NCBI GenBank assembly: GCA_016302965.1
Contig: JAEDMP010000080.1
Location: forward strand, 1 to 10,730
Length of the DNA stretch: 10,730 nt
Source of the DNA: Bacteroidaceae bacterium
GTDB lineage: Bacteria > Bacteroidota > Bacteroidia > Bacteroidales > Bacteroidaceae
Reading direction: 5' to 3'
Of this stretch, positions 1 to 5,575 are shown one piece after another. The notes beneath the pieces are model-generated. The model had not been told where the DNA came from, did no database searches, and worked only from the letters and a program-made list of their open reading frames with translations. The translations under genes were made by a program, and so were the position numbers. Numbering within the stretch: position 1 is the stretch's first letter; each line of letters starts with the position of its first letter.

Positions 1-43
1 GTCATGAGGTCATGAGGTCATGAGGTCATGAAGGTCATGAAGG
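1..43. repeat. Short tandem repeat, left arm (gtcatgag / gtcatgaag units)
   Basis: Three copies of gtcatgag (1-8, 9-16, 17-24) are followed by two copies of the 9-bp variant gtcatgaag (25-33, 34-42). Each unit contains the self-complementary core tcatga. The array is cut by the window edge, so the true copy number is unknown. Bases 9-42 are the exact reverse complement of 197-230, which makes this the left arm of a long inverted repeat. Confidence 0.9.
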
Positions 44-80
44 TGGATGCAAAGTGCAAGTGGGTACACATTTCCGAAGG

Positions 81-118
81 AAATAATAATATATAATATA
101 TATTATATATTATTATTT
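81..118. repeat. 38-bp perfect A/T-only palindrome
   Basis: Bases 81-99 are exactly the reverse complement of 100-118, so the element is a perfect palindrome with no loop, made only of A and T. The A/T-only tract continues to 128, giving 48 bases without G or C. It could extrude as a cruciform or form a long AU hairpin in RNA. It sits between the two tandem-repeat arms but is not centred between them (centre 99.5, against 119.5 for the arms). No function can be assigned. Confidence 0.9.
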
Positions 119-196
119 ATATATTATACTTACGGATTCTTTTCAAATCCAGGCAAAATGCTTACAATCTGAAACCGCCTTCACCTCTGTTGAGGT

Positions 197-246
197 CTTC
201 ATGACCTTCATGACCTCATGACCTCATGACCACTTGACCACTTGAC
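197..246. repeat. Short tandem repeat, right arm, inverted copy of 9-42
   Basis: The array reads cttcatgac twice (197-205, 206-214), ctcatgac twice (215-222, 223-230), then a third variant, cacttgac, twice (231-238, 239-246). Bases 197-230 are the perfect 34-bp reverse complement of 9-42, and the base pair 8/231 also matches, giving 35 bp. The order of 8- and 9-bp variants is mirrored between the arms, so the second arm is an inverted copy of a repeat block and not an independent expansion. The cacttgac units have no partner within the visible left arm. Confidence 0.9.
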
Positions 247-409
247 AAAACAGGTGGTTTGCAGCTACGGGGTACCCTCAAATGCAGCTACCTCATACAG
301 ACAAAAAAACAGAAGAGATGTTGACACGACAATTGAGTTCACCAACGACCATCGAATACTATGATTGCAGTAGAAGAATACGGAGGGTGAAAAAAAAGGA
401 ATTTTTGGC

Positions 410-1063
410 TCAGGTGGAAAGGACAATGGCACGCACCCGGTCGAAGCGGTGGTGGCGCAGGTCGTCGGGAGAGATGAGGAAATCGAGCACACCGCAATCC
501 ATGAAGTTGAGCGTGAAGTCGGCTCCCTCGAAGGAATCGACCTGCAGGAGTATCTCCCAGTCTTCATAGGGCGCATCCCACGTCTCCCAAGGACGGTAGG
601 CGGGAGGGGCAAAGAGGGCATGGTCGTCGGCAAACGGCTCGCGCGGCTGGCCGAAGCCTACCTGGAGCTCAAAGGGTGAGATGGGGCTGTCATCCTCCTC
701 GTCGAGGAGCACCACCTCGCTCATGTGGTCGGTGTCGGGAAAGTAAAGGACCTTCACCTCACTGGTGTCGCTGATGAATCCGCCCAACAAGGGGATGGCT
801 CCGCCGCAGCAACCGAGATAGGCATCTATCTTGGCAAAGAACGAGAGCAGGCCGCGCTGGGGCAGACGATGCAGGGGGTCGTAAGGAGCCAGTTCCTCGA
901 GATTGATCTGACAGATGAAGACGTATGGATAAGTCTCGCCGTCGGCGTCGACATACATGGGATAGGCTTCCTGTCCGGGCAAGGCCGGATTGCCCCAGAA
1001 GCGGGAGGCACAGAGGCCGAGTTTGCCCGTGGGGGTGGTGAGGGTGAGATGGATGGGGTGCAT
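410..1063 (-). CDS. DUF1963 / YwqG-like protein
   Basis: This 217-residue protein of unknown function resembles the DUF1963 (YwqG-like) family. I see the family's N-terminal pattern: SRFWGNPALP at residues 20-29, then a YP-type motif, FICQINLEEL (49-58) and the P..GLLSFF segment (68-76). The C-terminal hallmark is also present: ILLQVDS (171-177), DCGVLDFLI (189-197) and DL....FDRV (201-210). There is no signal peptide or membrane segment, so it is probably cytoplasmic. The family has no settled biochemical role. I chose the ATG at 1063 because the frame can be extended only to a TTG at 1189. That extension would be translated almost entirely from a 14-bp tandem repeat, and it would begin upstream of the predicted transcription start near 1152. 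The gene is divergent from the ABC operon. The family call is fairly secure; the start is less so. Confidence 0.82.
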   Translation of the reverse strand: MHPIHLTLTTPTGKLGLCASRFWGNPALPGQEAYPMYVDADGETYPYVFICQINLEELAPYDPLHRLPQRGLLSFFAKIDAYLGCCGGAIPLLGGFISDTSEVKVLYFPDTDHMSEVVLLDEEDDSPISPFELQVGFGQPREPFADDHALFAPPAYRPWETWDAPYEDWEILLQVDSFEGADFTLNFMDCGVLDFLISPDDLRHHRFDRVRAIVLST

Positions 1064-1076
1064 ACGGAACTGATGT

Positions 1077-1154
1077 GAATGATGACGGATGAATGATGAC
1101 GGATGAATGATGACGGATGAATGATGACGGATGAATGATGACGGATGAATGATG
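1077..1154. repeat. 14-bp tandem repeat, five full copies plus eight bases
   Basis: The unit gaatgatgacggat is repeated exactly at 1077-1090, 1091-1104, 1105-1118, 1119-1132 and 1133-1146, followed by a partial copy at 1147-1154. All copies are identical. There are no spacers, so this is a simple tandem repeat and not a CRISPR array. Its right end coincides with the predicted transcription start of the leftward gene, so the repeat would form nearly the whole 5' leader of that mRNA. Perfect identity suggests recent or ongoing slippage, and copy number may vary between strains. Confidence 0.95.
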
Positions 1155-1158
1155 CTTA

Positions 1159-1190
1159 CAAAGGTAAGACTTCCTTTTGGATTGTGCAAG
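1159..1190 (-). promoter_or_regulatory. Predicted Bacteroidetes-type promoter for the DUF1963 gene
   Basis: Read on the minus strand, TACCTTTG at 1166-1159 fits the -7 box TAnnTTTG. CTTG at 1190-1187 is a one-mismatch -33 box, and the spacer is 20 bases. The spacing equals that of the other two promoters in the window. Transcription would start near 1152, leaving a leader of about 90 bases before the ATG at 1063. Confidence 0.6.
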
Positions 1191-1329
1191 GCTTTTACGG
1201 AAAAACTGCATAAAAAAGGGGAAAATAAAATTTCATATTTTTTTGAACCACAGAGTTGAAGAGAGATAGTTACTAAGTAAGGCGGGAATGTTAAAACATG
1301 TCAACACGACGCATTTTTTCTTCCAAAAA

Positions 1330-1361
1330 CTTGGAAGATAGGACTATTCGTATTACCTTTG
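1330..1361 (+). promoter_or_regulatory. Predicted Bacteroidetes-type promoter for the ABC transporter operon
   Basis: TAccTTTG at 1354-1361 matches the -7 consensus TAnnTTTG. CTTG at 1330-1333 is a one-mismatch -33 box with a 20-base spacer. The expected start, near 1367, lies inside the inverted repeat at 1363-1386. The leader would be about 80 bases long. The -33 box also lies within a perfect 7-bp inverted repeat (1320-1337). Confidence 0.7.
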
Positions 1362-1362
1362 C

Positions 1363-1386
1363 AGCGTACTATTAAAGTAGTACACT
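1363..1386. promoter_or_regulatory. Candidate operator for the YtrA-type GntR regulator
   Basis: This 24-bp inverted repeat has 9 of 12 symmetric positions paired, with an uninterrupted 6-bp core GTACTA (1366-1371) / TAGTAC (1378-1383). The outer half-sites are AGCGTA (1363-1368) and TACACT (1381-1386). From memory of the literature, Bacillus subtilis YtrA recognises AGTGTA and TACACT half-sites about 13 bp apart. Here one half-site is identical, the other differs at one base, and the spacing is 12. It begins two bases after the -7 box and covers the expected transcription start, where a bound repressor would block initiation. A YtrA-like GntR gene is third in the operon. That the GntR protein binds here is inference. 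Confidence 0.7.
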
Positions 1387-1446
1387 AAAACAGTAAGGTT
1401 TGAAACCACAAAAACAATCAGTATATCATCCCAAAACAATGCTACT

Positions 1447-2271
1447 ATGATCCAAGTAGAAAACATCTCATTCAGCTATCCGGGAAGCAAACACCAGGTG
1501 TTTACGGATTTCAGCCTCAACATCGAGGGAAACAAAATCTACGGACTGCTCGGAAAGAACGGTACAGGCAAATCAACCCTGCTCTATCTCATGAGCGGAC
1601 TGATGCGCGCCGGCAAGGGCAGCATCAGCATCGACGGCATCAACAGCCAAGAGCGCAACCCACTGCTGCTGCAGGAGATATTCATGGTGCCCGAAGAGTT
1701 TGAACTGCCCGCCGTCTCGCTCGACACCTATATCCGCATCAACGAGGGATTCTATCCCCGCTTCTCGCGCGAGGTGCTCAACAGTTGCCTGAAGGATTTC
1801 GACCTGCCACTCTCGCTCCATCTGAAGGAACTATCGATGGGACAGAAGAAAAAGGTGCTCATGAGCTATGCCCTCGCCGCCGGCACCCGATACCTGTTCA
1901 TGGACGAGCCCACCAACGGACTGGACATCCCCTCGAAGAGCCAGTTCAGACGCGTGGTGGCCAACAACATGGGCGACGACCAGACCGTCATCATCTCCAC
2001 CCATCAGGTGCACGACGTGGAAACCCTGCTCGACCATATCCTCATCCTCTGCGAGAACAGGATGCTGCTCGACGCATCCACGGCCGACATCTGCACGCAA
2101 TACAGTTTTGAACTGCGCCCAGCCAACGAGATGGACGACAGCATCATATATGCCGAACCGACGCTGCAGGGCAACGCCGTGGTGGCCCGCCGCAAAGAGG
2201 GCCAAGCGGAAACGCCCATCAACCTGGAACTGCTCTTCAGCGCCGTGGCCGAGAAGAAGATGAACATATAA
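1447..2271 (+). CDS. ABC transporter ATP-binding protein, YtrB-like
   Basis: This 274-residue cytoplasmic ATPase would power the permease encoded next. The ABC fold is complete: Walker A GKNGTGKST at residues 36-44, signature LSMGQ at 129-133, Walker B YLFMDEP at 149-155, D-loop GLD at 158-160 and switch histidine H186 in STHQ. The place of the Q-loop glutamine reads VPEE (81-84), so glutamate seems to replace glutamine. The C-terminal part after about 215 is less conserved and is typical in length for this exporter-type ATPase group. The gene is first in the operon, directly downstream of a GntR-type operator, and 75 bases separate it from the permease. Partnering with a GntR regulator of the YtrA type supports a YtrB-like assignment. 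The substrate is unknown; envelope stress or antimicrobial peptide export is possible but unproven. Confidence 0.9.
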   Translation: MIQVENISFSYPGSKHQVFTDFSLNIEGNKIYGLLGKNGTGKSTLLYLMSGLMRAGKGSISIDGINSQERNPLLLQEIFMVPEEFELPAVSLDTYIRINEGFYPRFSREVLNSCLKDFDLPLSLHLKELSMGQKKKVLMSYALAAGTRYLFMDEPTNGLDIPSKSQFRRVVANNMGDDQTVIISTHQVHDVETLLDHILILCENRMLLDASTADICTQYSFELRPANEMDDSIIYAEPTLQGNAVVARRKEGQAETPINLELLFSAVAEKKMNI

Positions 2272-2346
2272 GACGGAGGCCAGGCGCAGCCCCCAGCGGT
2301 TCAAACGACAAGAGAAACTTCAGTTACATACCAATATACAAACAAA

Positions 2347-3126
2347 ATGAATACAACATTCGATACCCACAGATTCGCACGGCTCTTCAAGTGGAATCTC
2401 ATCAGCAACAAACGGCACTATCTGCAGGGAATGGTGGCCATCGCCGTGGCCTTCTCCTTCGTATCCGTTGCCCATCTGACAGACCTGGACGGCGAATCCG
2501 CCCACCGGATAGCATTACGTGTCGACAGCTTTGCCAAGACCCTCCTGTTCTGCGCTTGCGTTTACGTCATGCTCTCGGGCACAAGCATCTTCGTCAACCT
2601 CAGGAGCAAGCAGCAGCGCATCGCCTTCCTGCTGCAGCCCGCGTCCAACCTGGAGAAGTTTCTCGTGAGGTTCATCGGCGTGGTGGTGGTGATACCGCTC
2701 GGCGCACTGGCTGCCATGGCCTTTGCCGACCTCATACAGATGCTCTACAGTACGTTGAGCTGCGGGCAAAGCTGTTCCATCTTCACCATCCTCTACAACC
2801 ACTTCGGCCATAACCCATCGGAAATGGGGTTCGTCTACGGCATGATGATTTCACTCCATGCGTTCTACGTCTTCTGCGGCACCTTCTACAGCAAACACCA
2901 GTTTCCGCTGGCTCTCTGCACACAGTTTGCCATCTTCTTCCTCGCCCTCTTCATCGGCATCGAGAACAGCGACTGGCTGATCGTCACCTTCCACGACTCG
3001 AACGGCGACTGCCCGCTATGGGCATGGATGGGGGGACACTCGCTGATCGCCCTGGTTCTATACGTGGCTTCATACAAGATTTTCTGCAGAATGCAGGCTG
3101 TCAACAACAAATGGATTAACCTATGA
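2347..3126 (+). CDS. ABC transporter permease (six predicted helices)
   Basis: This 259-residue membrane protein is the likely transmembrane partner of the upstream ATPase. Hydrophobic segments appear at about residues 27-44, 64-84, 106-134, 160-180, 187-206 and 231-246. That is six helices, as expected for an ABC-2-like permease half that dimerises. The cytoplasmic N-terminus begins RLFKWNL, and the tail after the last helix (FCRMQAVNNKWINL) is basic and cytoplasmic. There is no signal peptide and no large periplasmic domain, unlike the FtsX-type permeases further down. The stop overlaps the start of the GntR gene by four bases (ATGA at 3123-3126), which implies translational coupling. Family membership rests on topology and neighbours more than on motifs, so the precise permease family is uncertain. 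Confidence 0.8.
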   Translation: MNTTFDTHRFARLFKWNLISNKRHYLQGMVAIAVAFSFVSVAHLTDLDGESAHRIALRVDSFAKTLLFCACVYVMLSGTSIFVNLRSKQQRIAFLLQPASNLEKFLVRFIGVVVVIPLGALAAMAFADLIQMLYSTLSCGQSCSIFTILYNHFGHNPSEMGFVYGMMISLHAFYVFCGTFYSKHQFPLALCTQFAIFFLALFIGIENSDWLIVTFHDSNGDCPLWAWMGGHSLIALVLYVASYKIFCRMQAVNNKWINL

Positions 3127-3488
3127 TATTCAGCAACGACAAGGCCATCTATATACAGATGGCAGACCGATTATGCGACGAGATTCTCGCCGGCACCTAC
3201 AAGGATGACGACCGGATTCCATCGGTGCGCGAATATGCCGTGAAACTGCAGGTGAACACCAACACGGCGGTCAAGGCATACGACCAGCTGGCACGCGACG
3301 GTATCATCTACAACAAACGCGGACTGGGTTACTTCGTCACCGCAGGTGCCTGCCGCGAAATCAAGAAGGCGCGAAAAAAGGAATTCATGCAACACACCAT
3401 GCCTGAACTCTTCCGGCAGATGCAGCTGCTCGACATCAGCATCGCCGACATTGAAGAGGCCTACAGGAAAAGGGAAGCACAAAAGTAG
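3123..3488 (+). CDS. GntR-family transcriptional regulator, YtrA-like
   Basis: This 121-residue regulator is made of a GntR winged-helix domain (about residues 8-75) and a short helical tail (about 80-118). It has no large effector-binding domain, which defines the YtrA subfamily. Recognisable GntR features are IYIQMADRL at 9-17, the G.....RIPSVREYA segment (24-40), the helix-turn-helix with VNTNTAVKAYDQL (44-56), and the wing with GLGYFV (67-72). YtrA-type proteins usually repress their own transporter operons and are released by cell-envelope or antibiotic stress. Here the probable site is the inverted repeat at 1363-1386, before the first gene. The start overlaps the permease stop by four bases, and the next ATPase begins 22 bases after its stop. 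The ligand or release signal is unknown. Confidence 0.92.
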   Translation: MIFSNDKAIYIQMADRLCDEILAGTYKDDDRIPSVREYAVKLQVNTNTAVKAYDQLARDGIIYNKRGLGYFVTAGACREIKKARKKEFMQHTMPELFRQMQLLDISIADIEEAYRKREAQK

Positions 3489-3510
3489 ACAACACCAAGC
3501 AGACAAAACC

Positions 3511-4215
3511 ATGATTCATCTGACAGATATCAACAAGACCTACCACGGCGCACAGCCGCTGCACGTGCTCAAGGGGGTGGACCTCCACATCAGGAAGGGA
3601 GAGTTTGTGTCCATCATGGGGGCATCGGGGTCGGGCAAGTCGACCCTGCTCAACATCCTCGGCATCCTCGACAACTATGACTCGGGCGAATACCTCCTGA
3701 ACGGGATGCTCATACGCAACCTGAGCGAGTCGAAGGCGGCCGAATACCGCAACCGCATGATTGGCTTCATCTTCCAGTCGTTCAACCTCATCCCCTTCAA
3801 GACGGCGGCGGAGAACGTGGAACTGCCGCTGTTCTACCAGGGAGTGAGCCGACGGAAAAGGCACGAGCTGGCCATGGACTACCTGAGGCGGCTGGGACTG
3901 GAGAACTGGGCCAACCACTATCCCAACGAGATGTCGGGCGGACAGAAACAGCGGGTGGCCATCGCCAGGGCACTCATCACCCGACCGCAGATCATCCTCG
4001 CCGACGAACCCACAGGAGCACTCGACTCGAAGACCAGCGTGGAGGTGATGGAACTGCTGAAACAGCTGAACAAGGAGGAGGGCATCACCATCGTGATTGT
4101 CACCCACGAGGGTGGAGTGGCCAATGAGACAGACAAAATCATCCACATCCAGGACGGGGTTATCGGACGGATAGAAGAAAACTATGACCACCATGCAAAC
4201 AGAGGATTCAAATAA
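3511..4215 (+). CDS. ABC transporter ATP-binding protein, MacB/LolD type
   Basis: This 234-residue ATPase has all canonical motifs: Walker A GASGSGKST at residues 37-45, Q-loop glutamine Q89 in IFQSFNL, signature MSGGQ at 141-145, Walker B IILADEP at 161-167, D-loop ALD and switch histidine H199 in VTHE. The sequence closely matches the MacB/LolD/YtrE group of stand-alone ATPases that drive mechanotransmission permeases and not solute transport through the membrane. Its partners are most likely the two FtsX-type permeases that follow. The open frame reaches back to 3346 inside the GntR gene, but the family's normal N-terminus (MIHLTDINKTY) fixes the start at 3511. Its 3' end overlaps the next frame by up to 32 bases. 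Confidence 0.93.
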   Translation: MIHLTDINKTYHGAQPLHVLKGVDLHIRKGEFVSIMGASGSGKSTLLNILGILDNYDSGEYLLNGMLIRNLSESKAAEYRNRMIGFIFQSFNLIPFKTAAENVELPLFYQGVSRRKRHELAMDYLRRLGLENWANHYPNEMSGGQKQRVAIARALITRPQIILADEPTGALDSKTSVEVMELLKQLNKEEGITIVIVTHEGGVANETDKIIHIQDGVIGRIEENYDHHANRGFK

Positions 4216-5533
4216 ACAGACGGCAAGCGGAAACGGGATGGACCGGATAGCAGAACTGGCCAGGAATCTGGGCGAGACACTGCTCATCAGGGAAATATGG
4301 AGCACCGCCAAGCGCAACAAGCTGCGCACGGCACTCACGGGATTTGCCGTGGCCTGGGGCATCTTCATGCTCATCTTCCTGCTCGGAGCCGGCAACGGAC
4401 TTATCAATGCCCAACTGAAACAACAGAACCGCTTCCTCGCCAACTCCATCATGGTGTGGAGCGGCTACACCTCCATGCCCTACAAGGGGCTGAAGGAGAG
4501 AAGGCAAATCCGCTTTGACGAGCGCGACCTGAAGACGACGGAGGGGGTGTTCGGCCACCATGCCTATGACGTGGGAGCCACCATCGGCCAATATGGGGTG
4601 AACATCAGCCGCGGCAACGACTATCTCACCTCGCAGACGCTGCAGGGGGTCTACCCCTCGGACCGACACATCAACAAACGCGAACTGGTGGCGGGACGCT
4701 TCATCAACGACATCGACCTCAGGGAGCGACGGAAGGTAATCGTGGTTTCGGAGACCCAAGCCAAGGAGTTGGCCAGACATCCGCAGAGGCTGGCGGGCGA
4801 ATGGGTGAAAGTGGGCGCCCTGGCCTTCCAGGTGGTGGGCATCGTGAAGGACGACCAGCAACGGCAGAACAACGAGGCCTTCATCCCCCACAGCACGCTA
4901 CGTGCCGTCTACAACAAGGGCGACAAGGTGGGCGACCTGCAGTTTGCGCTGCGCGGACTGGACAGCAAGGAGGACAACGAACGCTTTGCCAACGAGTACC
5001 GGGCGGTGACCAACACCAATCACGACGCCCATCCCGCCGACCCGACCACCATCTGGATATGGAACCGCTATCTCGACAACATACAGATGGCCCAAGGCAT
5101 TGACATCCTGCGCACGGCCCTATGGGTGGTGGGACTGTTCACCCTGCTCAGCGGCATCGTGGGCGTATCGAACATCATGCTCATCACCGTGAAGGAGCGC
5201 ACACGCGAGTTCGGGATGCGGAAGGCCATCGGAGCCAAACCGCAAGACATCCTGAAGCTCATCATCACCGAGAGCGTCATCACCACGGCCTTCTTCGGCT
5301 ATATCGGCATGCTCTGCGGCATCCTGGCCAATGAGTATATGGATGCGACACTGGGACACGAGATAATCGACACGGGACTCTTCCAGACCACCATGTTCGT
5401 TGACCCCACCGTGGGACTTGACGTCTGCCTGAAGGCGACCATCGTCATCATCATCGCCGGCACAATAGCCGGACTGATTCCTGCACTGAAGGCGGCAAGG
5501 GTGAAACCCGTAGAGGCACTCAATGCCATCTGA
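4184..5533 (+). CDS. MacB/FtsX-type ABC permease, first of two
   Basis: This 449-residue inner-membrane protein has MacB topology. There is one helix near the N-terminus (about 52-72), a large periplasmic domain (about 75-305), and three C-terminal helices (about 312-336, 361-382 and 416-436). The cytoplasmic coupling segment VKERTREFGMRKAIGA (336-351) and the ending AARVKPVEAL (437-446) are hallmarks of the FtsX-like C-terminal domain. It has no ATPase domain of its own, unlike Escherichia coli MacB, so it should work with the ATPase encoded just before it. The longest frame starts at 4184, overlapping that gene by 32 bases. ATGs at 4193 and 4238 are alternatives. The one at 4238 (Met19, MDRIAELA) removes a polar, low-complexity leader and the overlap, and may be the true start. 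Confidence 0.9.
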   Translation: MTTMQTEDSNKQTASGNGMDRIAELARNLGETLLIREIWSTAKRNKLRTALTGFAVAWGIFMLIFLLGAGNGLINAQLKQQNRFLANSIMVWSGYTSMPYKGLKERRQIRFDERDLKTTEGVFGHHAYDVGATIGQYGVNISRGNDYLTSQTLQGVYPSDRHINKRELVAGRFINDIDLRERRKVIVVSETQAKELARHPQRLAGEWVKVGALAFQVVGIVKDDQQRQNNEAFIPHSTLRAVYNKGDKVGDLQFALRGLDSKEDNERFANEYRAVTNTNHDAHPADPTTIWIWNRYLDNIQMAQGIDILRTALWVVGLFTLLSGIVGVSNIMLITVKERTREFGMRKAIGAKPQDILKLIITESVITTAFFGYIGMLCGILANEYMDATLGHEIIDTGLFQTTMFVDPTVGLDVCLKATIVIIIAGTIAGLIPALKAARVKPVEALNAI

Positions 5534-5575
5534 AAACGCCATCCATTCCTATCAAGAAAAAAAAAGACAAGAACA

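Larger units (their letters stand above)
1..409. other. Repeat-bearing intergenic region without a convincing gene
   Basis: This 409-base stretch lies downstream of the leftward DUF1963-type gene and contains no reading frame that resembles a protein family. Its left two thirds hold tandem 8/9-bp units in two opposed arms, an A/T-only tract with a 38-bp palindrome, and a unique spacer. The rest (about 247-409) looks like plain intergenic sequence; an 8-bp word, gcagctac, occurs twice at 261-268 and 284-291. The short frames that cross 265-633 on either strand run into the DUF1963 gene and have low-complexity Ser/Thr/Arg-rich translations, so I treat them as chance. No TAnnTTTG promoter box was found between the two repeat arms on either strand. 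Confidence 0.7.
1064..1446. other. Divergent intergenic region with two promoters, an operator and a leader repeat
   Basis: This 383-base gap separates the leftward DUF1963-type gene from the rightward ABC operon. From left to right it holds the 14-bp tandem repeat in the predicted leader of the leftward gene, that gene's promoter (1159-1190), an AT-rich stretch of about 140 bases with no recognised element, the operon promoter (1330-1361), and an inverted-repeat operator candidate (1363-1386). About 60 bases of A-rich leader then precede the first operon ATG. I see no small gene or RNA gene in it. Confidence 0.75.

Noticed and set aside
43..196. Phase-variable invertible promoter between the inverted arms
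   Set aside because: No TAnnTTTG box on either strand within the segment and no invertase gene in the window; kept only as a possibility in the findings.
1..246. Insertion sequence or other transposon with terminal inverted repeats
   Set aside because: There is no transposase frame between the arms, and the arms are internally tandem repeats; no target-site duplication can be judged at the window edge.
370..409. Terminator for the leftward DUF1963 gene at the A-run 390-397 (T-run on the minus strand)
   Set aside because: No stem precedes the T-run on the minus strand, so only a T-tract is seen.
1077..1154. CRISPR-like array
   Set aside because: The 14-bp units are contiguous with no spacers, and there are no cas genes nearby.
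1064..1189. A TTG-started N-terminal extension of the DUF1963 protein made of His/Ser/Ile/Pro repeats
   Set aside because: It is a translation of the 14-bp tandem repeat, starts at a non-ATG codon, and begins upstream of the predicted transcription start near 1152; the family-like sequence starts after the ATG at 1063.
3346..3510. N-terminal extension of the MacB-type ATPase by 55 residues
   Set aside because: It overlaps the GntR gene and encodes an Arg/Ser/Cys-rich sequence unlike the family; the ATG at 3511 gives the normal ATPase N-terminus.
3436..4452. Long minus-strand reading frame (338 codons) opposite the ATPase gene
   Set aside because: It is antisense to strongly recognisable ABC ATPase and permease genes, and its translation resembles no family; long antisense frames are common in GC-rich coding sequence.
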